DNA from: Perkinsus marinus ATCC 50983 | Lineage: Eukaryota; Perkinsozoa; Perkinsida; Perkinsidae | Direction of reading: 5' to 3' | DNA length: 31,054 nt | NCBI RefSeq assembly: GCF_000006405.1 | Contig: NW_003206965.1 | Span: forward strand, 1-31,054 | Part shown: piece by piece, positions 9,110 through 18,339 of the stretch | Layout of the letters: each line of letters starts with the position of its first letter | How positions within the stretch are numbered: position 1 is the stretch's first letter | Translations under genes and position numbers: made by a program | The notes under the pieces: model-generated | Told to the model about the DNA's origin: nothing | Seen by the model: the letters and a program-made list of their open reading frames with translations, nothing else | Databases searched by the model: none

Positions 9110-9296
9110 CTATGAATGTTTTTCGGACCTTCTTTTAGGGTGATGTTAGAGAAAAAGACGATTTTGTACAATAATTCCCCAAATAAGGTCCATTATTCCC
9201 CTTTTTGACCAGTCATTATTCCCGGGAACTAAAACGGGAATTATTGGGGAAGGGAAGAATGATTCTTCCTCACCCTTCAGCCACCCTGCTCGAGTC

Positions 9297-9656
9297 AGAT
9301 CGGACATAGGCTTCATTTTATCTCTCCTTTCATTGATTGTATCAAGAACGCAATCTGTTTTTTAGTCTCGACGTCATTTTTCCCCTCCCAATGTAGATCC
9401 GAAGCAATGATGTTGATTTGTCAATTAGAAAGGCTTATCACCTGCTATTTTCGACGAGTTATATTATGGACTCTTAGATATGATTCATGTACTCTGATTT
9501 CGCTGTGTGTCGGAGTTAATTGAAGAAATCTAATTTCGATAGGAGTCTTGTATGCATAACTCAGGAGTCGACGACTCCGAGTCGTCCACGAAATTCTCGA
9601 GGATCGTTTCAACCGAAACTCCAGCTGAGGATTTGTCACAGTCTAACTTAGTCAAA
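9297..9656. other. Old 3' flank of GH92 copy 1
   Basis: Resumes similarity to the 3' flank of the intact GH92 gene (from about 25192, GACATAGGCTTCA). No gene seen. It ends in the C run that starts duplication copy 2. Confidence 0.7.
9564..9584 (+). repeat. Palindromic 14-bp insertion signature
   Basis: X = GGAGTCG, centre A; exact. Confidence 0.85.
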
Positions 9657-9668
9657 CCCCCCCCCCCC
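9657..9668. repeat. Run of 12 C at duplication boundary
   Basis: Homopolymer exactly at the start of the second duplication copy. The window also begins with CCC of the same tract, so this may mark the recombination or assembly break. Confidence 0.9.
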
Positions 9669-9715
9669 GATATCATGGGCGAGATTTTCAACACAGGAGT
9701 AAATGAAAACAAGTG

Positions 9716-9736
9716 TGGTAAATTTTACCAGGTAAA
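9716..9736 (+). repeat. Palindromic 14-bp insertion signature
   Basis: X = TGGTAAA, centre T; exact. Partner of 51-71. Confidence 0.85.
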
Positions 9737-10800
9737 ATTTCACGTAGTCATCCACATATCAAGCTGATATTATCAACCACTGTTAGTGGTATGCGTCGGC
9801 AGATTGTGGATCCTGTATTCCTATTTCCGAGGCAGATCAGATTTTTGTGGTCTACGACTGAAGAGAGAGAGAAGAAGAGAATATTAATCTTTGGAAGTCC
9901 TCTTGCCATGTTATCTCGTCGAGTTGAGTTGCATCGCATTGAGACACTCTAAAAGACCAAATCGTGACAACATCCGCGCACGAAATCTACCCGATAGCCA
10001 TCGAAATAGAGACAGCCGCACAATGCTCCGGGGACACCAGATATCACAGTTTGACTGGAATGTTCCTAGCCTACTGCGCGACTAGCGTTACAAAGCATCA
10101 CAAAATGATACAGTTAGAGGTTACTGCATCAAGCCCTTCTGAAGGGTCCCTTTAATGTAGCAGATCCCTTTGCCACAAATATGACATCAGTCGCTCCGCT
10201 GGCACGCTTGAATGAAGCGCACAACGATAAGTACAGGTGTTCTATTTCGGGATTCCGACACGATAAGCTGGGCCTCCTGCAGCTCTTGGCCCAATATCTC
10301 AACAATGGCATGAGTGACCGCGAAGACATCGTATGAAGGCTGTCCCGTAACTGGTTTGAGCTGCCGTGCAGCTGCTGCACCTCAGCTTGTATAGGCTCGA
10401 TGTGCCAAAAGCTTCACGTCATTCTGGTAGGTCAACACGGTTTCCAGATTCAAAAGCGCGTTGATGTAGGTGCTCTCGACATAGTATTTCACTAGGCGCC
10501 GTCTGCTTCTTGATGAGGTCGACTAGCTCCTCTCGTGCATTCTGTCATCAAAGACTTATCGCAGCGATTGTGCTGGACGACGAGGAACGCGCTCGGAGTG
10601 GCTCGCATTCCTCAAAGCGATCTCAGTTCTTCCATCGACGAGATTTGTTGATTTTTATCGCTGCCGACGGCAATCTGCCGCATACTCAACAGAAATGGAT
10701 TTTGGTCTCGTCAGGATTTTTGCAACTCCCCTCTACCCATAATCGTCACCACTCCCTGAGTCACCTCCATTCGTCATCGGAGACATCTGAGCAAATTATA

Positions 10801-11262
10801 ATGATCATATCTTCTATCGTGTTGATCCAACTGTTGGCCTATGGTGTACCACTGGTTCAAGCAGGTTCCTATATGGAGACCTACCAGAAGTACAAAGGCC
10901 ATAATAAAGCCTACTCGCTTTTCTGCACCATGACCGTTAAGGAATTGACTAAGGAGCGTTTGGTGGCCGATATTAAAATGGAAAATACGTTTTATCATTA
11001 CATATGTTATGGTTGCGAATTCTACTACATGATCTCTATATCCGGAACCACTAATCGAAGTACTGCTCTGCGGGAATCCTATAAGCTCCAGACCAGTTCG
11101 TGGGGTATTGCTGATAACGACTGCCAGTCGAGGCAGTGCCTCGACGACCTCGCTCGTGAGTTGCATATGGGTCTTCACTGTCGCTACAATGCCTACCCGC
11201 AAAACGGTCATATGATCTTCGAGGCTTGCCGTCAACGATTTGACCTGTCTCCGGAAAGCTAA
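10801..11262 (+). CDS. Small secreted cysteine-containing protein, paralogue 2
   Basis: 153 aa with an N-terminal signal peptide (MIISSIVLIQLLAYGVPLVQA). I start at the ATG at 10801, equal to 1152 in paralogue 1. The frame stays open upstream to 10510 but begins there at TTG; copy 1 has a stop between, so I treat the upstream part as untranslated. Relative to paralogue 1, codon 108 is followed by five extra codons (Gln-Ser-Arg-Gln-Cys) lying in a perfect 9-bp palindrome (11127-11145); this adds a seventh cysteine. Across the other 148 codons I count 24 replacements and one silent change. Changes crowd around the CYGC pair (residues 65-78) and residues 101-120. The family is unknown; probably exported. 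Confidence 0.75.
   Translation: MIISSIVLIQLLAYGVPLVQAGSYMETYQKYKGHNKAYSLFCTMTVKELTKERLVADIKMENTFYHYICYGCEFYYMISISGTTNRSTALRESYKLQTSSWGIADNDCQSRQCLDDLARELHMGLHCRYNAYPQNGHMIFEACRQRFDLSPES
11127..11145. repeat. Palindromic insertion inside secreted paralogue 2
   Basis: Arms GTCGAGGCA/TGCCTCGAC around G. The coding sequence is 15 bp longer than paralogue 1 here: in frame, five residues including a Cys. Fits a 14-bp event plus one base. Confidence 0.85.
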
Positions 11263-11588
11263 CTCTCCAAGGTAATTGTTATGATGATCTCTCAAGGCCT
11301 CACGAATCTGTTATAGCTGTCACTTAACATTTTATATCAGTCGACACTTATCAGACGAGTATTGATGATCAATACTGCTTACATTCCTCTTCCGTGTACT
11401 GTTAGAGGAATGCTGAGGGCAACTTTTTAGTCCTTTAAGTTTATAGTGTTCTGCCGAGGCCTGCTACCTTCGTTGTTTGTGCGTCTGCCGCAGACGGTTT
11501 GCGTCATAGAGATTGGCATAGAGATTCATTGTAGCACGATCCATATTGTAGAGATTGGTACCGTAGCCATCTTGGCTCAAGTTCTGCC

Positions 11589-11885
11589 TTGTTGGGTTCA
11601 GTAAATGTCCACCACCCTCAAGCGAGCAGAATACCTGGCGTTAACATGGCGACAGCGGCGTTCGGCAAAGCAACCCTCCCCACCCTTGGCAGTCGCGTCG
11701 ATCTTGCCCATCATATCCACATCGTCGACAACTGTTTGCTAGAGTGTGGTCTGGCAACGTTGGATACTGAGGGTAAAGTGGACATCAAGCCCCAGAGCCA
11801 GTACGTAACAATGTACACTGAGGGGTACCATCCAATCGGCGGTAAAGTGAAAAGTGTGCGAGCGAGATTCTTCCCTTGGAAGTGA
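11589..11885 (+). CDS. Unrecognised ORF, copy 2 (longer form)
   Basis: 98 codons beginning at TTG and ending TEGYHPIGGKVKSV..FFPWK. The frame keeps the same residues as copy 1 up to QSQY. A TTCAG acceptor-like site (ending 11601) and a GTGAGG donor-like site (11882) bracket it. GTGAGG is also the first donor of the GH92 genes here, so 11602-11881 could be one exon of a spliced gene. No family recognised. Confidence 0.35.
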   Translation: MLGSVNVHHPQASRIPGVNMATAAFGKATLPTLGSRVDLAHHIHIVDNCLLECGLATLDTEGKVDIKPQSQYVTMYTEGYHPIGGKVKSVRARFFPWK

Positions 11886-11952
11886 GGGTTCTGTAAGGGA
11901 CCAAGTTCAACGACTGCACAACGCAATGGGGGAGATGGCGCTCGCCCCATTG

Positions 11953-12370
11953 AACTTCTGTGCCGGCTTCGCGGCGGCGCAAGTTGTGAATCTCGCTCGC
12001 CCGAAATTCACTAGTTGAAACGGGTGAAACGGCTGGGCGTCACGGCTTCTTCGTGAAGCCTTCTCTGAGCTTTTAGAGAGCCTTTTGAGTGATCTTTGAG
12101 AGATCTTTGAGTGATCTGTGAGGACTATCTTCTAGATAGTATCGGGAACTATCTCTTTCGTAACTAACCCTAACACCAATAGGTCTGTTATACCCTCAAC
12201 GCTCTAGTACATTGCGTTAAGCCTCAGGAGTCTATGGAATCACGTTCTGGTTCTAAGTTATCCCCCTCTGTCGGTTCTGTCCGCAGAGGGAGATCTAGAG
12301 AGGAATCTAGTGCTTTTTCTCTTCCCCCTAGTAACAGGATTCCATCACCGGCTCCTGCACACTTCGTATA
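11953..12370. other. Segment present only in duplication copy 2
   Basis: About 420 bp missing from copy 1. It has GATCTTTGAG-type short repeats (12085-12120) and a 45-codon frame from the ATG at 12234 (MESRSGSKLSPSVGSVRRG, Ser/Arg/Pro-rich) ending just before similarity resumes. It could be a 5' part of the LINE lost from copy 1, but I cannot show that. Confidence 0.5.
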
Positions 12371-12484
12371 GGTGGCACCAGATTGGGTAGTTTCGTACTT
12401 CGGAAAGCGTAACAAACTCGCGCTTCCGAGCATGAAGAATTTAATGTTGGTAGCAGATTATCGGATAAAATCAATGAGGTTACA

Positions 12485-12505
12485 GGTTGCAGTGCAACCG
12501 TTGCA
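12485..12505 (+). repeat. Palindromic 14-bp insertion, absent from copy 1
   Basis: X = GGTTGCA, centre G; exact. Copy 1 (2642) is 14 bp shorter. Confidence 0.95.
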
Positions 12506-12967
12506 CCTGTGTAGTGATTCTGCTCCAACTACGATGTGAACAATATTTTCTTTCTGCAGATTCAAGCGGGCGGAAGGAAAATTTTTGTTTTACCATGTTG
12601 CTTGAGAGAGAATAGTTTCTTGGAGTGTTGTGTTGGCGGGTAGCACGCTTAAATGGTTAAGCCTACCCATTTGGAGGTTGGCGTTAGACGCCAAAATCAC
12701 TTCTGTTCCCTCTTCTCCTCCTTCTTTCGTCATCGTCGGATCCCCGCGATTCTGAGGAAGGGCTACGTAATCACGTTGCCGAAGAGGGGCGACCGGCCGG
12801 CGTGGCACCCCAAGGCCTGGAGGCCGATCACTGTCAACACCGGGCTCGCAAGGGTTTTTGACAGGCTCTTGTTTCGTCGGGTCAGCGCGGAGCTATCCTA
12901 TCCACTTAACCTTCATGCCTACAGACCAGGAAAGAGCTGCGATAATGCTGTTGGCCAGCTTGAAAGT

Positions 12968-12988
12968 TCCATCAATGATGGACCATCA
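12968..12988 (+). repeat. Palindromic 14-bp insertion, absent from copy 1
   Basis: X = TCCATCA, centre A; exact. Copy 1 (about 3140) is 14 bp shorter. Breaks LINE copy 2 before motif A. Confidence 0.95.
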
Positions 12989-13324
12989 TAGAAGCGTGGA
13001 GGCAGGGTTTCAGTGTCGGCGCTCTTTTCGTAGACATTGAAGGCGCTCTTGACAAGTGTAGTACATGGTCCTCTCTGCAAGTGTTACTGGACAAAGGTCT
13101 CGGTCCAGACTATCTGGCACTATTAGGTGACTACTTGAGCGACAGAACCGTTACGGTTCACCACGGCACAGACTCCTGTACTCGTCGGCTCACCAGAGGC
13201 ATCGCCCAAGGGGGTGTCACGTCACCGTGGGTCTTCAATGCCTTCATGCTTACCTTTGACGCGGCTCTGTCCTCTTGGGTCACCGTCATCTATGCGGACG
13301 ACGGAGTTATCCTGTTTCGCTACG

Positions 13325-13376
13325 TGGAGGAGCCCCACATTCAAACAGTTTGAAGGTGGGGCTCCTCCAGTTTGAA
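13325..13376. repeat. 22-bp fold-back insertion, absent from copy 1
   Basis: Arms TGGAGGAGCCCCAC..TTCAAAC and complement around A, one mismatch. Copy 1 lacks 22 bp here. GTTTGAA is repeated on both sides of the new inverted segment. Confidence 0.9.
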
Positions 13377-13771
13377 TCAAACTGCTGTCGATGCCATTTG
13401 CGTAACCGTCAGCGTGGCCGATTCGACAATCACAGAGGGCTGCGTCAAATGACTGGGGATTCAATTAGACAGAGAATTCGAGTGGAGCCAGCATGTTGCC
13501 TCCCTCATTGGGACCATCGAGGCGTCCTACCACTCTATCAAAAGACATGTCTGCAGCACTTGGGGTCTCATTGCCGACGTTGCTCTTGAATTCTTCGACA
13601 CTGTGGCCAGAGGTCACCTACTTCATGGAGTTGGGTGCTGGGGCCTGGCAGCTAAACGTCCAAGAATAGCTGGACAGCTAAGGTCACTCCAGGCGAGACT
13701 GTACAGGAGAGCGCGACGACTCAATAGTCGAACTCCCACAAGCTTCGCATGCCGTATTGGTCACGAGGGAA

Positions 13772-13871
13772 NNNNNNNNNNNNNNNNNNNNNNNNNNNNN
13801 NNNNNNNNNNNNNNNNNNNNNNNNNNNNNNNNNNNNNNNNNNNNNNNNNNNNNNNNNNNNNNNNNNNNNNN
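13772..13871. other. Scaffold gap (100 N)
   Basis: Exactly 100 N, the usual placeholder for unknown length. It joins LINE sequence to the middle of GH92 exon 1, so the first three quarters of that exon, and probably a copy of block B, are missing. Order and orientation across it rest on the assembler. Confidence 0.98.
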
Positions 13872-15147
13872 GGCGTCACCTGGCCAGAGGGGCTCTATGG
13901 TTGGCACTATGGGGGATGTGGTGAGGAATTATTCACCTTCAATGTTGTATTCATTAATCATTTCAGGTTTTGGTTGGGCGATAATTGCCAACAAGACGCC
14001 GCATTTGGCTGATGATATGTACGCGGCCATCCGGAAAGACGCTTTTGTGGAACGTCCTAAGAACTCGCAGTTTGGGAGAGAAGGACTTGGCGCGTACTCC
14101 GACCGAGGGTGAGTTGTAGTTCTTTCATTGATGATAGATAGATGATGATGAAATGATTTCAGATACATTCCGGTTAAATCAAGTGTGTCCGAAGTCGTAT
14201 CGAGAGGCCTCAATTTCGCCGAGGCCGACTCTGTGATTGCAGCAGCAGCGTCCAAACTAGGACACTATTCTGATGCTAGCGTTCTCTATAGTAGAGCTCA
14301 GAATGCCCTGGAGATGTCCTTTAACACTGAGAGCAAATTGTTCGAGCCGCTCGAAGCTAGCGGGAACTGGATTTCTCCGTTCGACCCGTCATCGTGGTCA
14401 GCTGAGTTCTTTACTGAGGCTTCAGCTCGCCAGTATCGCTTCTATGCGCCTTTCAATGTGGATTTCCTCATCACGAAGTATGGTGGCCGAGAAGCACTCT
14501 GTGAGCACTTGGAGAATCACTTCAGTGAACAGGTGTGCCCAGTTTACACAAGCGATTATCGGGGTATAATTCACGAAGAAACCGAGTTGGGACTTACGAG
14601 CGAAGATTTTGGTCAATATGGTCACAATAACCAGCCGTCTCATCACGTCTTGGGTATCGCTGTCGCCGCTCAGTGTTTCCACGTCGCTGATAAGTACATG
14701 GAAAAAGTTCTGACGGAGCTATACACTCCTGATGGATGGTCCGGTGATGAAGACAACGGTGAGATGGCGGCTTGGTATATGCTTAACTCTTTGGGTTTCT
14801 ACATAATTGATTTTGCCAAGGACGAATTACTGTTGTTCGCTCCCTTGGTAAAGGGAAACTACACAATATCATTGCTAGGCGAGAAGACAGCAGTTCGGGT
14901 TGAGAACGTCGATCTAAGCGGTGGGCACGCGAGTAGCCGTCCGTATGTGTGTGAAGTACGTTGGTACCCGTTGTGTGGCAATATCAATGCTGCTGAGCTC
15001 GAGCTGGATTCGGCCAGATCTGTTCGTGGGTTGACGAGAATACCTGAGCCTGTTGATTATGTTGTCCTTGAAACTCGTCGACTGGCTCGTGCTGACTTCG
15101 TTAAAGGTGGATGTTTGGTCTATTTCACTAGTGCATCACGTTGTTGA
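13872..15147 (+). CDS. GH92 alpha-mannosidase, 5'-incomplete copy
   Basis: 3' part of a GH92 gene very close to 22616-25043. Exons by comparison are 13872-13920 (start in the gap), 13967-14108 and 14163-15147; the introns are 46 and 54 nt with GTGAG donors and TTTCAG acceptors. Exon 2 is one base shorter than in the intact gene, right after the first acceptor (GTTTTGG against GTTCTTGG). Splicing would therefore shift the frame, while keeping intron 1 leaves it open (45 net extra bases). This is either a recent lesion, an intron-retaining form, or a consensus error near the gap. The catalytic Glu (FTEASARQY) and the Asp pair (SGDEDNGEMAAW) are present in exon 3. About 14 residues differ from the intact protein in exon 3. 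Confidence 0.8.
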
Positions 15148-15650
15148 AGAGTAGATAAGCATAAGCCAATAGTATTAGATACTTATAAGTCTGGCTATTT
15201 CACCCATCCCTGTTAGAGGCCATTGTGGACTATTTGGCGCCTAGTTGTACTAACTCTGCTAGTATCAGAGTCTGTAGTACAGAGTCTAACTCATTTTGTA
15301 TCTGATATGACATAGGCTTCAGTTTATCCTGCTCATCATTGACTGTACTAAGAAAGCATCTTGATCGCATAGTCTCTCCATGGGTCTCTCCCCTGTCAAT
15401 GGAGATCCAAGTCAATAGACAAGCCTGCGTGCGATGCTGGAATCGATTCTGAATATCGATTTCGGGAATCGTCCCCGAAGTCGTGTTCAATAAACACGAT
15501 TTTGAAAGTTGAAAATCGATCCCGGAAGCGCTTTCAGAATCCATCCCGCCTCGCGTTCAGTAGACACGATTGTCAAAATCGATTACAGCAAGGATTCCAG
15601 ACTCGACAAATGAAATACGGAAGAAGTGGGGTTCCCCGGGATGCAACCTA
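15148..15650. repeat. Duplicated 3' flank of GH92 with fold-back element
   Basis: Near-identical to 25044-25493. It contains a fold-back element (about 15434-15590; about 25335-25428) whose ends pair as GCTGGAATCGATT and its complement. This copy is longer in the middle by about 60 bp and has an 18-bp gain near 15252. No gene. Confidence 0.75.
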
Positions 15651-15664
15651 AGGCCACCGGGTGG

Positions 15665-15685
15665 CTGCCCGGCGGGCAGTACCCG
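15665..15685 (+). repeat. Palindromic 14-bp insertion signature
   Basis: X = CTGCCCG, centre G; final six 5/6. Confidence 0.7.
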
Positions 15686-15874
15686 CCACTGACAACGCAC
15701 TTTCAAATTCTATTCGCGGAATTTGAAAAAAGATGAATTCTAAAATATACCTCGACAAAGATCCGAATATGAGACACTCGGATAATACTCCACTAGCTTA
15801 CCCTACTGAACTAGATTGACTACTTATTGTACTAGTTACTGTTGGGCGGGCCGAACTGTGAACGAGTACCAGTA

Positions 15875-15895
15875 CTTGTCACTGACAAGTTGTCA
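15875..15895 (+). repeat. Palindromic 14-bp insertion signature
   Basis: X = CTTGTCA, centre C; exact. Confidence 0.85.
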
Positions 15896-15899
15896 GCAG

Positions 15900-15920
15900 G
15901 CTATTAAACAGCCGCTGTTT
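15900..15920 (-). repeat. Palindromic 14-bp insertion signature (reverse)
   Basis: Arms AAACAGC/GCTGTTT around C; leading six 5/6. Only 4 bp from the previous one. Confidence 0.7.
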
Positions 15921-17268
15921 AACTACTGACCAGTTAGTAAGTGGTACTTGGTTGCTGGAACTCAGTATCTGTCTCAAGGTCCTACTTGGCAAGCTTTGCT
16001 ATTCTTCAGTACTGCGGTCCTCTTTCGGCCACCTGCACTCCTCCGGACCCGATATATTTCCACATATCACATCCCGGGATCGAATCTCCGACCTCCCGTT
16101 TACTAGCCAACACGCAAACCCTGTTTGCGTCCCGAGCCTATTTGGAAACAGACGTCATATCCCTGCTGTCAGTAGGCCGCTGATATATCCTCTTTTCTTG
16201 CTGTACCGTCGCTCACAACCAGATCCCCGAGAAAAGCTGTTTCCAAGGTCAAGCTTAGACCCTTCGCCAAGTCCAAATAATAATTAAGAGAACAAAGAAC
16301 TGTAAATGAAGCGGAAAAAGAGACACCCGAAACCCGATGGGGCAACCAGAAACCCAAACTTTTCTCCAAGGCCGAAGTGTAACCCAAGGCCAAACTGTAA
16401 CCCAAGGCTAAGCTGACATCCTACTGGACAAGTCAAGCTGAACTGAGATGACGGCTTGAAGGTTTGTATTAACCTAGCATAGCTAAGCTAGATACCCTGT
16501 AGTTGACGCTAGTCTCTATTCGTAGTTCCTAAGTGATAATATGATTATGATCTCATAGTAACGTGATGATAATTTTGTACGGTTCTTTCTTATTTCTTTT
16601 GATTCGATAATACACCTACCCTACTCGTACAGTTGCATTGAGTTCGAGTACACTACTCTTCCTTAGGAATCTGCTAAAAAACGGGCGAGCGCTATTCTTT
16701 CCTTAGTTTTTTGCACTTTTCCTTAGAAAAATGTATTTAGCCGACATTTCTCTTCTCAATGCTCTTATCTATGAAGCCTCTGTCACGCGCTACTAAATTT
16801 TCAGTGCTACTGGAGTGTGCGATTTTGGAACCACTCTCAGAATCGCGCAAAAGATTCTTCGAACGCGCTAAGAACCACTTCTGGAGACGTTTCTGAGATC
16901 GTTTCCAGAGCTGTTTCTATAAACAGAAAATCCCAAAATCGTTTCTAGAAACGCTTATCAGATCTAAAATCGGTCTGTTGAACAGGCGGAAAATCTCTTC
17001 CGCAACGCGTACACCATCTCTCGCGTGCGCCCAGGAGATCGTGAAATCTTTGAATGACAGTAAGACCACTGCGTGAGATGGTTGAATCCTGAAATAGCTT
17101 ACTTCGAAAACGAAACAAGTCGAAAACTTGAAATTCGGTGTGATAAAGCAAAGTTTATGGTGAACTACAATCACCTTATCATCAGTATTGATCACGCCTA
17201 GGCTCGTTGACTAGCTTGGAGACCAAGCTGACCTAATAAAAGATCGAATGGCTCCAATTGAAAAACGA

Positions 17269-17289
17269 CTTCAGCCGCTGAAGTTCAGC
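17269..17289 (+). repeat. Palindromic 14-bp insertion signature
   Basis: X = CTTCAGC, centre C; exact. Confidence 0.85.
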
Positions 17290-18339
17290 GGTTTCTATGC
17301 AGAGAATGCCAGAGATGCACAATCCTAGCTGAATGGGACAAATCTCATGGAGTTCCGAACTCAGGTTCGAAAAGTCACTGCGTACACCCTACTATTCCAT
17401 TCGATATAGAATGGTATATACGTCAATCAAGTCAAATTTTCGTTCATAAGCTTGTACAAGTCCCCTTACAGGGAAGGTACTAGACAAACTAAGAAGCGCC
17501 CGAGACCATGCATGGTCTAGAGATACATGTAGCTGCAAGTGGTTCAGTGCCATCGAGATAGTATATCATAATATTAGGCGAGCGCCGGGGCGAACGCCTA
17601 TTGCAGCGCATCGCGCGATTAGACAACGTTGTTGCTATAAGTTATAAGACTTCAGATCGGTTCACGCATTCACAATCAAGGCCACACTACTGTAACTGTT
17701 ACGCTGGTGCAATTCTCAGAGGATCGTTCTCTGTATGTGCTAAGAATATCAGTGAACCTCGCTGATATCGGCGCTACCCCAGGCTTAACGCGAATCAGTG
17801 TCCACTCCACGTTTCGCATGATTCGTGTGTGCAGAACCACAGTCCGGTGTCGGTTGTGATTCCAGCTCTTTCCGTGATTCGGTATGATTTTCTATTTCCC
17901 CATACCGGCTCACCTCCATCCATCGATCTGCGGCTTCGAGCAGAATGCCTTTGCATGAGACCATGCTGTAGCAAAGACTTACTGAAAAATCTCGGGCATG
18001 TGGAAAATACACTTCAATGCTCTGTTTGATACATACCCAACATCGCTTATTCATGCCTGATGCTTCATTATCATGCGTTATAGCTCACTCATGAATCCGC
18101 ATAACTATGTGTAACTGCTTTTGAGCCATGAGTTATTTTATTCGACTCAGAACAACACCTTGATGAACGAATTCCCTATAACAAAAAGCTTCCACAGGAG
18201 ACTTTTTTTGAAACAGTCAATTATCACGAGAACATGATACACCCAGCCATGCAAAACAACAAATCGTCTCAATCTGTCTTATTCTGCGAGCCGGGGCGAG
18301 TACTGGGCAGTCAGATCTCATCAGCTGGCCGCCGCTCTA

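Larger units (their letters stand above)
7963..9296. mobile_element. hAT-type DNA transposon, non-autonomous (hAT1)
   Basis: The element spans 7971-9288 (1318 bp) and is flanked by the perfect 8-bp duplication CTCGAGTC (7963-7970, 9289-9296). Both ends begin CAGGGTGGCTGAA in inverted orientation. An 8-bp duplication and a CAGGG terminus are hAT traits. The flank of the intact GH92 gene has the empty site, a single CTCGAGTC at about 25185. Subterminal copies of ATTATTCCCGGGAA occur near both ends. Inside is only a 51-codon ORF (8352-8507), with a W-R-C-V-F stretch that might be a remnant of a BED-type finger. No transposase catalytic core is seen. Confidence 0.9.
9666..13386. repeat. Tandem segmental duplication, copy 2
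   Basis: Second copy of 1-3536. It differs by scattered substitutions and by a set of exact 14-bp palindromic gains and losses in both directions, as well as two larger indels. The reverse transcriptase continues past 13386, beyond what copy 1 kept. Confidence 0.95.
12700..13771 (+). mobile_element. LINE (non-LTR) reverse transcriptase fragment, copy 2
   Basis: Longer than copy 1. Blocks in order: ILRKGYVITLPKRG, then WRPITVNTGLARVFDRLLFRR, motif A ALFVDIEGALDK (about 13015-13050), RGIAQGGVTSPWVFNAFM, the catalytic VIYADDGVIL (about 13290), then the LGIQLDREFEWSQHV thumb-side block and a C-terminal stretch through LLHGVGCWGL. A palindromic insertion at 12968-12988 shifts the frame before motif A. 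A 22-bp fold-back insertion follows the YADD box at about 13355, and a stop interrupts the frame near 13449. The element runs into the scaffold gap, so its 3' end is unknown. Confidence 0.88.

Noticed and set aside
13147-13161. GAACCGT-T-ACGGTTC palindrome
   Set aside because: It lies in LINE coding sequence, is present in copy 1 with one mismatch and the same length, and lacks the following six-base repeat; chance or codon-based.
16917-17195. 92-codon minus-strand frame
   Set aside because: No recognisable motif, no second copy, and it lies in repeat-rich spacer; likely chance.
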